NCBI GenBank assembly: GCA_036141575.1
Contig: JAYZXF010000008.1
Coordinates: forward strand, 1-64,000
Source of the DNA: Pseudomonadota bacterium
GTDB lineage: Bacteria; Pseudomonadota; Alphaproteobacteria; UBA2136; JAPKEQ01
Reading direction: 5' to 3'
Length of the DNA stretch: 64,000 bases
In this document: one piece after another, positions 8,897-18,022 of the stretch
Position numbering within the stretch: the stretch's first letter is position 1
Layout: every line of letters begins with the position of its first letter
Program-made: the position numbers and the translations under genes
The notes under the pieces: generated by a model
Told to the model about the DNA's origin: nothing
Databases searched by the model: none
The model's input: the letters and a program-made list of their open reading frames with translations, nothing else

Positions 8897-10015
8897 TTAG
8901 TTCGATTCAAAGTCGATGCGCGGGTCAAGCACAGCGTACATCATGTCACTCACAAGGGAGAGAACCAACCCGATAAGGGTAAAGATGTATAGCGTTGCAA
9001 ACATGACCGGATAGTCACGGTTCAGCGCGGCTTCGTAGCCAAGCTTGCCCAGACCATCAATGGAGAACACAACCTCGATCAGGAGTGAACCTGTGAAGAG
9101 TGCGCCCACGAATGCGGCCGGCAGACCGGCAATGATCACGATCATTGCGTTGCGGAACACGTGTCCATAAAGAACGCCACGTTCGCTCAGGCCTTTTGCA
9201 CGCGCTGTGATGCTGTACTGCTTGGTCATTTCCTCAAGGAAATAGTTACGGGTCAGCTGAGTAACACTTGTGAAAGCGCCAATCATCATCGCCAGTACCG
9301 GCAGTGCAATATGCATAATGGCGTCTTGCCACCATGCAAGGCTTGTAATGCGGCCCCAAATACCAAAACCGTCCCAGCCGTTGCTTTCAATGCCACGAAC
9401 AGGGAAGATCTCAAACGGGCTACCTGCTGCAAGAGTTTGAAGCAAAACAACCGCGAAGAGGAAGCTTGGAACAGCGTACATCACAATCAGCACAACGCCT
9501 GACCATGTATCAAAGCGGCTGCCAGCTCTCACTGCTTTTGCAATGCCGAGGGGCACTGAAATCGCATAGGTAAGAAGCAGCATGCTCATACCGAGCAGGA
9601 TACTGATCGGCAGTCTTTCAACCACCAAGTCAACAACCGAGCGCTTTTTGAAGTAGCTCTCACCAAAGTTGAAGGTGAGGTAGTCACGCACCATGGTGAA
9701 GAAGCGTTCATGGGCAGGCTTATCAAAGCCAAACTGCTTTTCAAGCTGCTTTCTGAACTCTTCATCAATCCCTTGGCTGCCTTGGTAGCCGCCAGAGTTT
9801 GAACCATTTTGATTTGCGCCGCCTGTGCCCGCTCCTGCATCACCACCGGCGCCTGTAAAGCGGTCGGTCGCGCCTTCACCAAAGCCGCGCTGTTCAGCAA
9901 TGATTTGCTCAACAGGGCCACCTGGCGCAAACTGCACCACGGTAAAGGTAATGGCAAGAATCACCAGAAGGGTGACAGGGATAAGCAGCAATCTGCGGAT
10001 AATATATGCCAGCAT
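8897..10015 (-). CDS. yejB: Peptide ABC transporter permease, YejB type
   Basis: 372 residues. Inner-membrane permease of the YejABEF peptide importer. The first helix (about 10-30) starts IRRLLLIPVTLLVILAITF; a periplasmic loop then carries a Gly/Asn/Ser-rich stretch (about 50-85), a feature seen in many YejB proteins. The binding-protein-dependent permease domain with five further helices follows; the EAA-type loop that contacts the ATPase is around ITARAKGLSERGVLYGHVFRN. The gene starts three bases after the yejE stop and is followed by a strong terminator. E. coli YejABEF is known to import microcin C and other peptides; the natural substrate here is not evident. Confidence 0.94.
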   Translation of the reverse strand: MLAYIIRRLLLIPVTLLVILAITFTVVQFAPGGPVEQIIAEQRGFGEGATDRFTGAGGDAGAGTGGANQNGSNSGGYQGSQGIDEEFRKQLEKQFGFDKPAHERFFTMVRDYLTFNFGESYFKKRSVVDLVVERLPISILLGMSMLLLTYAISVPLGIAKAVRAGSRFDTWSGVVLIVMYAVPSFLFAVVLLQTLAAGSPFEIFPVRGIESNGWDGFGIWGRITSLAWWQDAIMHIALPVLAMMIGAFTSVTQLTRNYFLEEMTKQYSITARAKGLSERGVLYGHVFRNAMIVIIAGLPAAFVGALFTGSLLIEVVFSIDGLGKLGYEAALNRDYPVMFATLYIFTLIGLVLSLVSDMMYAVLDPRIDFESN

Positions 10016-10018
10016 GAT

Positions 10019-11095
10019 TTATGCTCCTTTCCCAAGCGTTTTGCGCGGGTCAAATGCATCACGTACAGCTTCACCCATAAACATGAGCAGGCTGAGCAGA
10101 AGCATCAGTGCGACAAAGCTTGTCAGCCAGAGCCAAATGGCGTCTGGATTGTTTTTACCCTGTAGCATCAATTCACCCAGAGACGGCGAGCCCGGAGGCA
10201 AACCAAATCCAAGAAAATCAAGGCTAGTCAGAGCGGTGACAGAACCTGCAATACTGAAAGGCAAGAAGGTGATGGTTGCCACAAGAGCATTTGGCAGAAC
10301 GTGGCGGAACATAATCCGCTTTTCGCTCATACCCATCACACGCGCCGCTTGGACATAGTCCATTTTGCGGGTGCGCAGAACTTCTGCACGTACAGCGCCA
10401 ACAGCACCTGTCCAGCTAAACGCCAGCAGGATCAGTAGCAATGTTGCAAGTGTTGCGAAGTTAAAGCCTTGCAGACCAATACTCGCAGAGACAATGATCA
10501 GCACATAGAGGCTCGGCATGCTGGACCAAATCTCAATCAGGCGTTGCCCAATAAGATCAATCCACCCACCATAGAAGCCTTGAATTGCACCAATCACTAC
10601 ACCGATGCTCATAGAGGCGACCGCAAGAGCGAGACCAAAGAGCACACTGACACGGAAGGCATAAATCACCACAGCGGCGACGTCATACCCTTTATCCGTT
10701 GTGCCGAGCAAATGTTCGCTCGACGGTGCAGCGGGATTGTTACCGCTTAGGTCTTGAGTGCTGAAGTGCCAACGAATCGGCGGCCAGATGACCGTCGCGT
10801 TCTCGTCTGAACCAACCACACGATCAAAGATTTCTTTGTTGGTATAGTCAACAGTGACGCTAGAGCGCGGCCCGTCATCAACACCAAAATCACCGACAGT
10901 GTAGTCATTATAGACAGGAACAAACACACCCTCTTCATGAAGAATCAGGATGGGTTTGTCATTGGCAATCACTTCCGCGAAAAGCGAAAGGAACAGCGCA
11001 AGGAAGAACACCCAAGCGGAGAAGTATCCCCGCTTGTGTGCCTTAAAGGCTGCCCATCTGCGCTTAGCAATGGGCGAGAAGTTTAACAGTGCCAT
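10019..11095 (-). CDS. yejE: Peptide ABC transporter permease, YejE type
   Basis: 358 residues. Second permease of the peptide importer. After a short basic N-terminus (RRWAAFKAHKRGYFSAW) there is one helix, then a large periplasmic loop (about 45-135) including the typical IRWHFSTQDLSGNNPAAPSSEHLLGTD-like region, and five helices carrying the permease domain; its EAA loop is around QAARVMGMSEKRIMFRHVLPN. Encoded between yejF and yejB with gaps of 12 and 3 bases, so co-transcribed and probably translationally coupled. Confidence 0.94.
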   Translation of the reverse strand: MALLNFSPIAKRRWAAFKAHKRGYFSAWVFFLALFLSLFAEVIANDKPILILHEEGVFVPVYNDYTVGDFGVDDGPRSSVTVDYTNKEIFDRVVGSDENATVIWPPIRWHFSTQDLSGNNPAAPSSEHLLGTTDKGYDVAAVVIYAFRVSVLFGLALAVASMSIGVVIGAIQGFYGGWIDLIGQRLIEIWSSMPSLYVLIIVSASIGLQGFNFATLATLLLILLAFSWTGAVGAVRAEVLRTRKMDYVQAARVMGMSEKRIMFRHVLPNALVATITFLPFSIAGSVTALTSLDFLGFGLPPGSPSLGELMLQGKNNPDAIWLWLTSFVALMLLLSLLMFMGEAVRDAFDPRKTLGKGA

Positions 11096-11107
11096 GGGAT
11101 GTACTCC

Positions 11108-12805
11108 TTAAGCTGGCAATGTGACATTACCAAAAGCAGCTCCGAGAAGCGCCTTTGTGTAGTCATGTTGTGGAGAGGCAAACACATCCTCAACAGTGCC
11201 CTGTTCAACAACCTGTCCATCTTTCATCACGATCACCTTATGACAAAGCGCCTTGACCAGTTTAAGGTCATGGGTAATGAAAAGATAGCCAAGGCCTTCA
11301 CGTTCTTGAATCTCCCGAAGGAGCTCAATCACTTGGCCTTGAATGGTCATATCAAGAGCTGAGGTTGGTTCGTCGAGTACCACAACATCCGGTTCAAGGA
11401 CCATGGTACGAGCGATGGCAATGCGTTGTTTTTGTCCGCCTGAAAACTCATGCGGATAGCGGTCAGCCACTTGCGCTGGCATGCCCACACGTTTAAGAAC
11501 TGCTTTCACCTGTGCTTCCATGTCGGCTTTGTTTGCTTTGCCATGAACTGCGAGGCCTTCCATAATAATGTCGAGGACACTCATCCGCGGGCTTAGTGCC
11601 GCATCAGGGTCTTGGAACACTTTTTGGAATTTGGTTCTAAACGGACGCATTTGTTTGCCGAACAGTGGGGTAATGTCAGTACCTTGCAGCACAACCTTAC
11701 CGTCCAGTTCAGCATCCTTACCATCCTTGAAGAGGCGCAGAAGCGCGTTTCCAAGTGTGGATTTCCCAGATCCAGATTCACCAACAACGGCAATAGTTTC
11801 GCCACGGTGCAGGGTAAGACTGATGCCATTTACTGCCTCAATCGCACCAACTTTGCGACGCAACACACCTTTGCGAATCGGGAAGTGCACCTTGATATCC
11901 GTTGCCTCCAAAAGCACTTCCGCATCATCTGCGATAGGCTTTGCCGTTCCTTTCGGAACAGCGTTGAGAAGCTTTTTGGTGTACGGGTGCTGGGGAGAGG
12001 CGAAGACAGTAGCTGTATCACCTTGTTCCACAATCTCACCACCAGTGGGCATACCAGAATCAGCAAATTGTGCCTGCATAACGTAGACACGGTCACTGAT
12101 GCTTTTAACCACACCGAGGTCATGGGTAATGAACAGGATCGCCATACCAGTTTCCTCTTGTAGCTCTTTCATGAGCTTCAAGATTTCAGCCTGTACTGTT
12201 ACGTCCAAAGCCGTGGTCGGCTCGTCTGCAATCAGAAGGTCAGGCTTATTGGCCATGGCCATAGCAATCATCACACGTTGAAGTTGGCCACCAGAAAGTT
12301 CGCCCGGGTACATGGAGTACCGGCTTTCAGGATCAGGCAACTGAACTTTGTCAAACAGACGAATGACTTCCGCACGGTTTTGCGAGCGGCTCAGTTCAGG
12401 CTGGTGGATGTTCAGGATCTCTGAAACTTGTTTACCGACTGTTTGCACAGGGTTAAACGAGCCTAGAGGCTGTTGAAAGATGATAGACATGTGGTTGCCG
12501 CGAATCGAGCGAAGCTGCTGCTTGCTGATGCGAGAAACTTTGCCATTTTCATCGGTTGAGACCATTTTTTCCCCGTTAAGGGTAATCTCTCCACCGACAA
12601 TGCGTGTGACACCTGGCAGCAGGTTCAGTGCAGCAGTGGCGCTGACTGATTTACCAGAACCAGATTCACCCACAAGGGCAACGGTTTCACCTTTGTTCAC
12701 TTCCAGCGATACACCATTGACAGCAATAAGCGTCTTTGATGCATCTGCAGGGTGAGCAAAGCCAACCTGAAGGTCTTTGATTTCAAAAACAGGATGGTTA
12801 GACAT
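11108..12805 (-). CDS. yejF: Peptide ABC transporter ATP-binding protein, YejF type (two fused ATPase domains)
   Basis: 565 residues, two complete ABC ATPase domains in one chain: Walker A GESGSGKS, signature LSGGQLQR and Walker B LLIADEP in the first half; [16 protein letters not shown] and VVVLDEP in the second. This fused form provides both motor domains of YejABEF. It is the first gene of yejF-yejE-yejB, the reverse of the common A-B-E-F order. An extended -10-like TGCTATACT (rc of 12838-12846) lies about 30 bases before the start, and AGGAGAA precedes ATG. The palindrome at 12908-12927 is upstream of that promoter. Confidence 0.96.
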   Translation of the reverse strand: MSNHPVFEIKDLQVGFAHPADASKTLIAVNGVSLEVNKGETVALVGESGSGKSVSATAALNLLPGVTRIVGGEITLNGEKMVSTDENGKVSRISKQQLRSIRGNHMSIIFQQPLGSFNPVQTVGKQVSEILNIHQPELSRSQNRAEVIRLFDKVQLPDPESRYSMYPGELSGGQLQRVMIAMAMANKPDLLIADEPTTALDVTVQAEILKLMKELQEETGMAILFITHDLGVVKSISDRVYVMQAQFADSGMPTGGEIVEQGDTATVFASPQHPYTKKLLNAVPKGTAKPIADDAEVLLEATDIKVHFPIRKGVLRRKVGAIEAVNGISLTLHRGETIAVVGESGSGKSTLGNALLRLFKDGKDAELDGKVVLQGTDITPLFGKQMRPFRTKFQKVFQDPDAALSPRMSVLDIIMEGLAVHGKANKADMEAQVKAVLKRVGMPAQVADRYPHEFSGGQKQRIAIARTMVLEPDVVVLDEPTSALDMTIQGQVIELLREIQEREGLGYLFITHDLKLVKALCHKVIVMKDGQVVEQGTVEDVFASPQHDYTKALLGAAFGNVTLPA

Positions 12806-12907
12806 CTTGTTCTCCTATTGTGTTTTTTGCGTGGGGCAGTATAGCATTTCTGACCACGCTTGAATGCGCAAAAGCGCAAAACATGAAGAAAGATAGATTG
12901 ATATAAC

Positions 12908-12927
12908 TGTATACTTTATCGTATACA
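12908..12927. promoter_or_regulatory. Operator-like palindrome TGTATAC-N6-GTATACA
   Basis: Perfect seven-base inverted repeat with a six-base spacer, about 100 bases upstream of yejF. It shares its arms with the longer palindrome at 18023-18053 ahead of the 2OG oxygenase gene. A dimeric regulator of the GntR or TetR kind would fit, but none is identified. Confidence 0.45.
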
Positions 12928-12980
12928 CCAGTGTGAGTAAAGGAAGTTTTTGTATTTTCTCGATTTCTTTTCTACACTAA

Positions 12981-13009
12981 TAGCAAGTAAGTGAAACGCA
13001 CACTTGCTA
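12981..13009 (+). promoter_or_regulatory. Hairpin in the leuC leader
   Basis: TAGCAAGT pairs perfectly with ACTTGCTA, and GTG with CAC inside it, leaving a five-base loop. It has no T tail, so it is not a terminator; it could be an operator or part of a leader structure. Confidence 0.3.
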
Positions 13010-13123
13010 TGCAGAAGCATGTATTGCGACTGCCGCGCGCGAAAGCTAAGAAAAGCCACGCCTTTATGAAAGGCTGAGCGCAGCGTTAAAGTATATAGTT
13101 TGCTTAAAAACAGGAGAATAAGA

Positions 13124-14509
13124 ATGAGCGGATGGACCCTTTACGATAAAGTCTTTGCTGAGCACGTAGTCGATACCCTTCCAGATGGAACGCCGCTTAT
13201 TTATATTGATCGCCACTTGGTGCATGAAGTGACCAGCCCACAAGCCTTTGAGGGGTTAAGAATAGCTGGTAGGCAGGTGAGAAATCCAAAAGCAACGCTC
13301 GCTGTGGTGGACCATAATGTGCCAACAACACCTGATCGCCATCAAGGTATTAAAGATGAAACCTCTCGTATTCAAGTTGAAACTCTCGAAGAAAATGTAG
13401 AAGAGTTTGGTGTTGAATATTACGGCATGGATGATTTACGCCAAGGGATTGTGCATGTGGTCGGTCCTGAACAAGGGTTTACACTTCCAGCCACAACAAT
13501 TGTCTGTGGAGATAGCCATACCTCAACCCATGGTGCTTTTGGTGCACTTGCTTTTGGTATTGGAACCAGTGAGGTTGAGCATGTTTTAGCAACACAGACA
13601 CTCCCTCAAAAGAAGCTGAAAAACATGCGCATTACGTTTACAGGTGCTCCGCCTAAAGGCGTTTATGCCAAAGATATGGCGCTAGCAATGATTCGTGAAA
13701 TTGGGACTGCGGGTGGAACGGGTTATGTGATGGAATTTGCCGGTGAGGCGGTTGAGGCGCTTTCAATGGAAGGCCGTATGACGCTATGTAACATGAGTAT
13801 TGAGGCTGGTGCCAAAGCAGGCCTTATTGCGCCAGATGAAACGACTTATAATTATATTAAAAATACGCCTAAAGCTCCTAAGGGTGAGCAGTTTGAAGAT
13901 GCTGTACAGGTTTGGAAAGGCTTTAAAACAGATGTGGATGCCACTTTTGATAAAGAGGTACAAATTGATGTTTCAAAACTCAAACCCCTCACAACATGGG
14001 GTACAAGCCCAGAAAAAGTGATTGATATTGATGGGACTGTACCTGCACCGCAGGATGCTTCAGAAGAGCGTGCGCTTGAATATATGGGGCTCACTGTTGG
14101 GCAAAAGATTACAGATGCTAAGATTGAAAAAGTCTTTATTGGGAGCTGTACCAATGCCCGTATTGAAGATCTGCGCGAAGCGGCAAAGGTTGCAGCAAGT
14201 GGCCATGTGGCAGAAGGCGTTCAAGCGCTTGTTGTTGCTGGTTCTGGTCTTGTAAAAAAACAGGCAGAAGATGAAGGGTTGGATAAAATTTTCATTAAGG
14301 CTGGTTTTGAGTGGCGTGAACCTGGATGCAGCATGTGCCTGGCAATGAATGCGGATAAGCTTGGTGAAGGGGAGCGTTGTGCCTCTACCAGTAACCGTAA
14401 CTTTGAAGGTAGGCAAGGAAAGGGTGGGCGAACTCACTTGATGAGCCCTGCGATGGCTGCAGCCTCAGCCCTTGAAGGTTATATTGCGGATGCAAGTAAA
14501 TATCTATAA
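13124..14509 (+). CDS. leuC: 3-isopropylmalate dehydratase large subunit
   Basis: Catalyses isomerisation of 2- to 3-isopropylmalate in leucine synthesis together with LeuD. Start at 13124 follows AGGAGAA by five bases; upstream in-frame codons lack a site. The 461 residues show the aconitase-fold hallmarks: [40 protein letters not shown], and the [4Fe-4S] ligands in [14 protein letters not shown] and [11 protein letters not shown]. leuD, leuB and the rest of the pathway are not adjacent: a terminator follows directly, so leuC is a single-gene unit here. Confidence 0.98.
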   Translation: MSGWTLYDKVFAEHVVDTLPDGTPLIYIDRHLVHEVTSPQAFEGLRIAGRQVRNPKATLAVVDHNVPTTPDRHQGIKDETSRIQVETLEENVEEFGVEYYGMDDLRQGIVHVVGPEQGFTLPATTIVCGDSHTSTHGAFGALAFGIGTSEVEHVLATQTLPQKKLKNMRITFTGAPPKGVYAKDMALAMIREIGTAGGTGYVMEFAGEAVEALSMEGRMTLCNMSIEAGAKAGLIAPDETTYNYIKNTPKAPKGEQFEDAVQVWKGFKTDVDATFDKEVQIDVSKLKPLTTWGTSPEKVIDIDGTVPAPQDASEERALEYMGLTVGQKITDAKIEKVFIGSCTNARIEDLREAAKVAASGHVAEGVQALVVAGSGLVKKQAEDEGLDKIFIKAGFEWREPGCSMCLAMNADKLGEGERCASTSNRNFEGRQGKGGRTHLMSPAMAAASALEGYIADASKYL

Positions 14510-14511
14510 AT

Positions 14512-14545
14512 AAAAAGCCCCGCAACTTGCGGGGCTTTTTATTTA
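14512..14545. terminator. Bidirectional terminator between leuC and the small exported protein
   Basis: AAAAAGCCCCGCAA / TTGCGGGGCTTTTT hairpin with T runs on both strands, between converging genes. Confidence 0.9.
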
Positions 14546-14551
14546 TATGGA

Positions 14552-14764
14552 TTAGTTTCTGCCAAGAATACTTGCGACAGTTTCACCAACAAGTGTAAGG
14601 AACTCTCCTAAGAATCCAATAATCATATTGAGGGCGCGTTCTACAAAGGTTGTAATCTCACCATCAATCTCAATGTGTTTTTCAGCTTCGTCTGCTGCAG
14701 ACGCGATCTCTGGGAAGAGTGCGATAACCGTGCATAGAAAAGTGAGTATTAGTAGTTGTTTCAT
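14552..14764 (-). CDS. Small exported protein of unknown function
   Basis: 70 residues from the ATG at 14764, chosen because the protein then starts with a good signal peptide (MKQLLILTFLCTVIALF ... ASA); the ATG at 14794 would overlap the upstream gene. The mature part is about 47 residues: an acidic stretch, then a hydrophobic helix (about 46-66, NMIIGFLGEFLTLVGETVA). The gene is the last of a run with the SdhE-like subunit, seven bases away. It could be a small membrane or surface helix; no family recognised. Confidence 0.6.
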   Translation of the reverse strand: MKQLLILTFLCTVIALFPEIASAADEAEKHIEIDGEITTFVERALNMIIGFLGEFLTLVGETVASILGRN

Positions 14765-14771
14765 GGAATTA

Positions 14772-15674
14772 TTACCTATCTTTATGTACACCATAGCTTG
14801 CCATCATTGCACGTGGATCTTGGTGCAAACGATGTAACCCTAGTTCCTTATGGTCTAGACCCATAGAAACACCGATCAATTGCTGAATGCTCATTTCTGG
14901 CAAGTTAATATTTACGCCCATCGCCTTCTCGCTACGAGACTGGTAAGCCCCAACAGCCATATCACAAAGCGTACATGGAGAAACCATGACATCAGCGCCT
15001 TTTTCTTTAGCCTCAAGGCTATGGCCACCTGACATGCGAAGGAATTCTTTTTCATTCAGGAGCATGTAGTGGAACCCGCAGCATTTATCCTTACCGTTAT
15101 AGTCGAGCACTTCACCACCAATGGCTTCAATAAGTGTATCAAGGTATTGAGGTTTTTGGCCACCTTTACCATCAAATACATCACGTGGACGTAGAGAGTG
15201 GCAGCCGTAAAATGGCGCAACTTTCATGCCATTGAGAGGGTTTGAAATATGTTTCTTAAGCTTATCAGCACCAAGCTCTTCAACAAGAACCCAGATGAGG
15301 TGTTTTGGCTCAATCTTGTTTTCAAAGGGCTTAACGCCAGCTTTTTTAAGAACGTTATTAATTTTTTCGCGAATCTCTTCATCTTGAAGGCGCGCATATG
15401 CATAGCGGAATGTTTGCAGGCATGTGTTGCAAATGGTTACGATGTCCATACCCATTTCTTCTGCTTGAGAAAAGATACGTGCGTTAATGGCAAGGGCAGC
15501 AGCAGGGTCATGTTCTTGTAGGTTACCAGCACCACAGCATGTTGCTGCATGCATTTCGTGCAGTTCAATGCCGAGCTCTTCAGAAATTTTACGAGCAGAC
15601 CAATCAGCTTCTTTTTGGATTTGCTTGGCTGCGCATCCTGGGTAGTAAGCGTATTTGAGCTTTTTAGCAGGCAT
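14772..15674 (-). CDS. HdrB-type iron-sulfur protein, SdhE/MfrE-like subunit of a type-E succinate/fumarate oxidoreductase
   Basis: 300 residues, two CCG domains. First: Cys14, Cys46-Cys47, Cys82 and Cys85. Second: Cys158, Cys198-Cys199, Cys234 and Cys237. This is the double CX(n)CCX(n)CXXC pattern that binds noncubane [4Fe-4S] clusters in heterodisulfide reductase HdrB and in the SdhE subunit of archaeal, cyanobacterial and Campylobacter (methylmenaquinol:fumarate reductase) complexes. The length fits SdhE. It has no membrane helix. Other CCG proteins (LutA, GlpC) are alternatives, but those have different lengths or ferredoxin domains, and an SdhB with the matching four-Cys third cluster is encoded at 2267-3616. 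It lies 12 bases after a small winged-helix-like gene. Confidence 0.82.
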   Translation of the reverse strand: MPAKKLKYAYYPGCAAKQIQKEADWSARKISEELGIELHEMHAATCCGAGNLQEHDPAAALAINARIFSQAEEMGMDIVTICNTCLQTFRYAYARLQDEEIREKINNVLKKAGVKPFENKIEPKHLIWVLVEELGADKLKKHISNPLNGMKVAPFYGCHSLRPRDVFDGKGGQKPQYLDTLIEAIGGEVLDYNGKDKCCGFHYMLLNEKEFLRMSGGHSLEAKEKGADVMVSPCTLCDMAVGAYQSRSEKAMGVNINLPEMSIQQLIGVSMGLDHKELGLHRLHQDPRAMMASYGVHKDR

Positions 15675-15686
15675 GGGGTCTTTTCC

Positions 15687-16070
15687 TTATTTTTCTTGTT
15701 TTAGGGCTTTAATCGCGCTTCGTACTGCCTCTGTGACATCTTTCGCAAGAGAGTGTTCTCTTGGAAGGTCTTTTGTGTAGAGTTTTCTAAACTCTTGGTA
15801 CGTGAGCTCTTCTAGGGCAAAGCTTCTTGCATGACGGTGTTTCATAAGTAAGTGCCATTTACGGTCACTGGCTTTTTTTGCGATTTGCTGTTGGGCATCT
15901 GTCGCGTGGTAAACACGTTCACCACTTTTAAACGTTGTGTTTTGATGCTCAATCAAAATAAGCGTTTTAAGTTCTTGCGAAATTTGAGGTTTATTAACGC
16001 TAAACTCATCAGTCAGAGGTTCCTCTTCCATGAGTTGCTTAATTGTCAAAATGTTTTCGCCACCAGTCAT
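15687..16070 (-). CDS. Small protein resembling a winged-helix regulator, unknown function
   Basis: About 127 residues from the ATG at 16070 (an earlier ATG at 16100 would add ten residues; neither has a clear ribosome-binding site). The N-terminal half (MTGGENILTIKQLM ... VNKPQISQELKTL ... FKSGERVYHAT) has the helix-helix-recognition helix-wing order of MarR/ArsR-like domains; the C-terminal half is basic, with EELTYQEFRKLY and a helical end. It is placed directly upstream of the SdhE-like gene, probably in one transcript, so it might regulate it. The fold assignment is inference from pattern only. Confidence 0.5.
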   Translation of the reverse strand: MTGGENILTIKQLMEEEPLTDEFSVNKPQISQELKTLILIEHQNTTFKSGERVYHATDAQQQIAKKASDRKWHLLMKHRHARSFALEELTYQEFRKLYTKDLPREHSLAKDVTEAVRSAIKALKQEK

Positions 16071-16125
16071 AGCATTTATTATGACGCAAAGAAGCGCCAA
16101 ATCAAGAGTTCATATAACGTTCATA

Positions 16126-16154
16126 GAAAAAGCCACAGGAGTCTGTGGCTTTTC
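16126..16154 (-). terminator. Terminator of the rutE-like gene
   Basis: AAAAAGCCACAG / CTGTGGCTTTT hairpin; on the minus strand the T tail follows the stem 20 bases beyond the stop of the nitroreductase gene. Confidence 0.8.
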
Positions 16155-16173
16155 ATAAAGGAGGAAGTGGCGT

Positions 16174-16785
16174 TTATACCACTTGGCAGTAGTCTCCAAA
16201 GTCAGGTTTAGGGCTTCTTGGGTGAAGCACACTAGCATCACCGTAACCAAGGTTGACGAGCATTGTTGCTTTGTAGTTTGGTTTATCTTTAAAGAAGGTT
16301 TCATTCACTTTATCTGCTGAAAAACCAGTCATAGGACCACAGTCTAGGCCAAGGCTGCGTGCAGCCATAATCATGTAGCCTGCTTGAAGCGTACCGTTAA
16401 ACAGGGCTGTCTTTTCTGCAAATTTTGGTTTGCCTTCATACCAGCTCTTCGTATCTGCGTGCGGGTAAAGTTTAGACGCATCTTCAAAAAATTCTGTATC
16501 GTAAGCCACAATTGCAGTAACAGGAGCCGTCATTGTTTTTTCAATGTTACCTTCCATGAGTGATTCTTTCAGCATCTCTTTACCTTCAGGTGTTTTTACA
16601 AACACAAGGCGCAGAGGAAGGCAGTTTGCACTTGTTGGACCCATTTTCACCAGTTCAAAAAGTTCCTCAAGTAGGCTTTCTGGAACGTCTTTTTCTTGCC
16701 ATTTGAAGTGTGTGCGCGCTTCTTTAAAAAGCTTGTTCAGCCAAGCGTCTTGGCTTGCATCTGTTGAAACGGGTTGTGCTGTCAT
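16174..16785 (-). CDS. rutE: RutE-like nitroreductase family flavoprotein (malonic semialdehyde reductase type)
   Basis: 203 residues. Clear similarity along its length to E. coli RutE: the FMN-site block MGPTSANC-PLRLVFVKTPEGKE, TMTAPVTAIVAYDTEFFE, the LGLDCGPMTGF block and the closing NLGYGD. RutE reduces malonic semialdehyde to 3-hydroxypropionate in pyrimidine degradation, but no other rut gene is nearby, so this is more safely read as an NAD(P)H-dependent nitroreductase or enal reductase. AAGGAG precedes the start. It is a single gene with its own terminator. Confidence 0.85.
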   Translation of the reverse strand: MTAQPVSTDASQDAWLNKLFKEARTHFKWQEKDVPESLLEELFELVKMGPTSANCLPLRLVFVKTPEGKEMLKESLMEGNIEKTMTAPVTAIVAYDTEFFEDASKLYPHADTKSWYEGKPKFAEKTALFNGTLQAGYMIMAARSLGLDCGPMTGFSADKVNETFFKDKPNYKATMLVNLGYGDASVLHPRSPKPDFGDYCQVV

Positions 16786-16890
16786 GGTTTATCTCCTTTG
16801 TTCGAAATGTTGGAACAATTGTAACAAAAATAAAAAGAGCTGCAAGCAAAAAAGAAGATCGCCCCAAAGAGGGCGATCTTCAAAATCGAT

Positions 16891-17955
16891 TTACGACAGC
16901 TCTAGCGCTTTGCCAGTACCGTGACGAGCCAAGCGGTTCCAAACCAGAACGCCAGCCAGAAGCCAGCCGTCATGGTCACGGCAAACCTGCACAGCTTTCA
17001 GGATGGTCTCTTTGTGTTTTGCAAAAAGAGGATCCTTCAAGCGCGGGTCAGAAGCGACGCTATTCAGCTGTTCATCTGAGATGCGAACCAGCTGTGTGCC
17101 AGGTTTCAGGTGCATGAACATCGGAATGGAAATCCGAGCAGCAGAAGCATTGGAGCGCTTCAGTTTGTCAACGCCGTGCCATGTTGCAGGCAGGTAGCCA
17201 TCAGGCACAACTTGTCCAGTGATGAAGTCATACTGGCCGCCTGTGAACAGGCTGCAGACTTCACCAATGTTGGTGACAAAGAAGTGCTCGTCAGTGCCCG
17301 GGTTGAAAGCCGGCACATACATGTGGTTTTCTTCTTTCAGAGCGCTTTCGCGATCATGAGTCCGATCACATGCCCACAGGCCTTTTTCACGTGCCGGTGA
17401 CAGGATGGTCAAGAAACCAAGGTCACGGTGGCCCGCTGCCGGTACCGCACCATCGTCATCTTCTTCCTTGTAAGCAGGGAAATAGTTGACGCGTTGGGTG
17501 GTGGGGCTGCTGTCACGCAGGCTGTTCGCAATATCTTTAAATTGCGGCGCATGCTGTGAGACCACAGGCTCAATACGGCTGACAATCTCAAGGCCAACAC
17601 GCTGTTGTTCGGCAGCATATTGATTGAGAATGGACAAATCAAAGCTCGGGTCAGTCGGCAGTTGTACGCCGGGCATGAATGGACGGTTGACCATGAATTC
17701 TTTCAGGTCGACCTTTTTGCCGAGTGTGCTGCCAGACTGGCCAACCCAGCCGACCTCTGTGACAGGGTCAGCAGGGAACTGGGCCTTGAAGGCTTGGTCC
17801 ATTTCAAAAAATTTACGTACCATTTCTTCGGTATCGTAAATCAGTTCGTAAGGAACGCCATGATCAGTGACGGCACCAAAACCAATGCGGTGAAAGGATT
17901 CGGTATAGTCTGCACCAAAGGTGCGAGAGCTTAGGGAGAGAAGTGGGAGGGTCAT
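16891..17955 (-). CDS. 2-oxoglutarate/Fe(II)-dependent oxygenase of the isopenicillin N synthase family
   Basis: 354 residues. N-terminal DIOX_N-like part (FGADYTESFHRIGFGAVTDHGV), then a jelly-roll domain with Fe(II) ligands His176 and Asp178 (AGHRDLGFLT), His260 (ATWHGV) and the 2-oxoglutarate-binding Arg274-X-Ser276 (ARISIPMF). Substrate cannot be told; relatives oxidise small metabolites, hormones or peptide-derived compounds. The C-terminus ends in a weakly hydrophobic tail after residue 325. Base composition is visibly more G+C-rich than neighbours, as in the yej genes. Two palindromes precede it: GCGGAT-AA-ATCCGC (17980-17993) in the leader and the 31-base GTATAC palindrome at 18023-18053. 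Confidence 0.85.
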   Translation of the reverse strand: MTLPLLSLSSRTFGADYTESFHRIGFGAVTDHGVPYELIYDTEEMVRKFFEMDQAFKAQFPADPVTEVGWVGQSGSTLGKKVDLKEFMVNRPFMPGVQLPTDPSFDLSILNQYAAEQQRVGLEIVSRIEPVVSQHAPQFKDIANSLRDSSPTTQRVNYFPAYKEEDDDGAVPAAGHRDLGFLTILSPAREKGLWACDRTHDRESALKEENHMYVPAFNPGTDEHFFVTNIGEVCSLFTGGQYDFITGQVVPDGYLPATWHGVDKLKRSNASAARISIPMFMHLKPGTQLVRISDEQLNSVASDPRLKDPLFAKHKETILKAVQVCRDHDGWLLAGVLVWNRLARHGTGKALELS

Positions 17956-18022
17956 TGGAAGACTCCATTACAGAGAGGAGCGGATAAATCCGCAGTAAAA
18001 GAGAGGCAGATTTAAAAATTAA

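Larger units (their letters stand above)
12806..13123. other. Divergent intergenic region, yejF / leuC
   Basis: 318 bases without a gene. It holds the yejF promoter near 12838, a TGTATAC-N6-GTATACA palindrome (12908-12927), a larger hairpin (12981-13009: TAGCAAGT pairs with ACTTGCTA), a smaller one (13060-13074: GCCTTT/AAAGGC) and the leuC ribosome-binding site AGGAGAA. The two hairpins lie in what would be the leuC leader. No leucine-codon-rich leader peptide was found. Confidence 0.6.

Noticed and set aside
9809-10358. Overlapping plus-strand frames of 118 and 177 codons
   Set aside because: Antisense to the well-supported yejB and yejE; no start signals, and composition is that of shadow frames in G+C-rich genes.
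11568-12163. Plus-strand frames of 172 and 183 codons
   Set aside because: They lie antisense to the two ATPase domains of yejF and show no family features.
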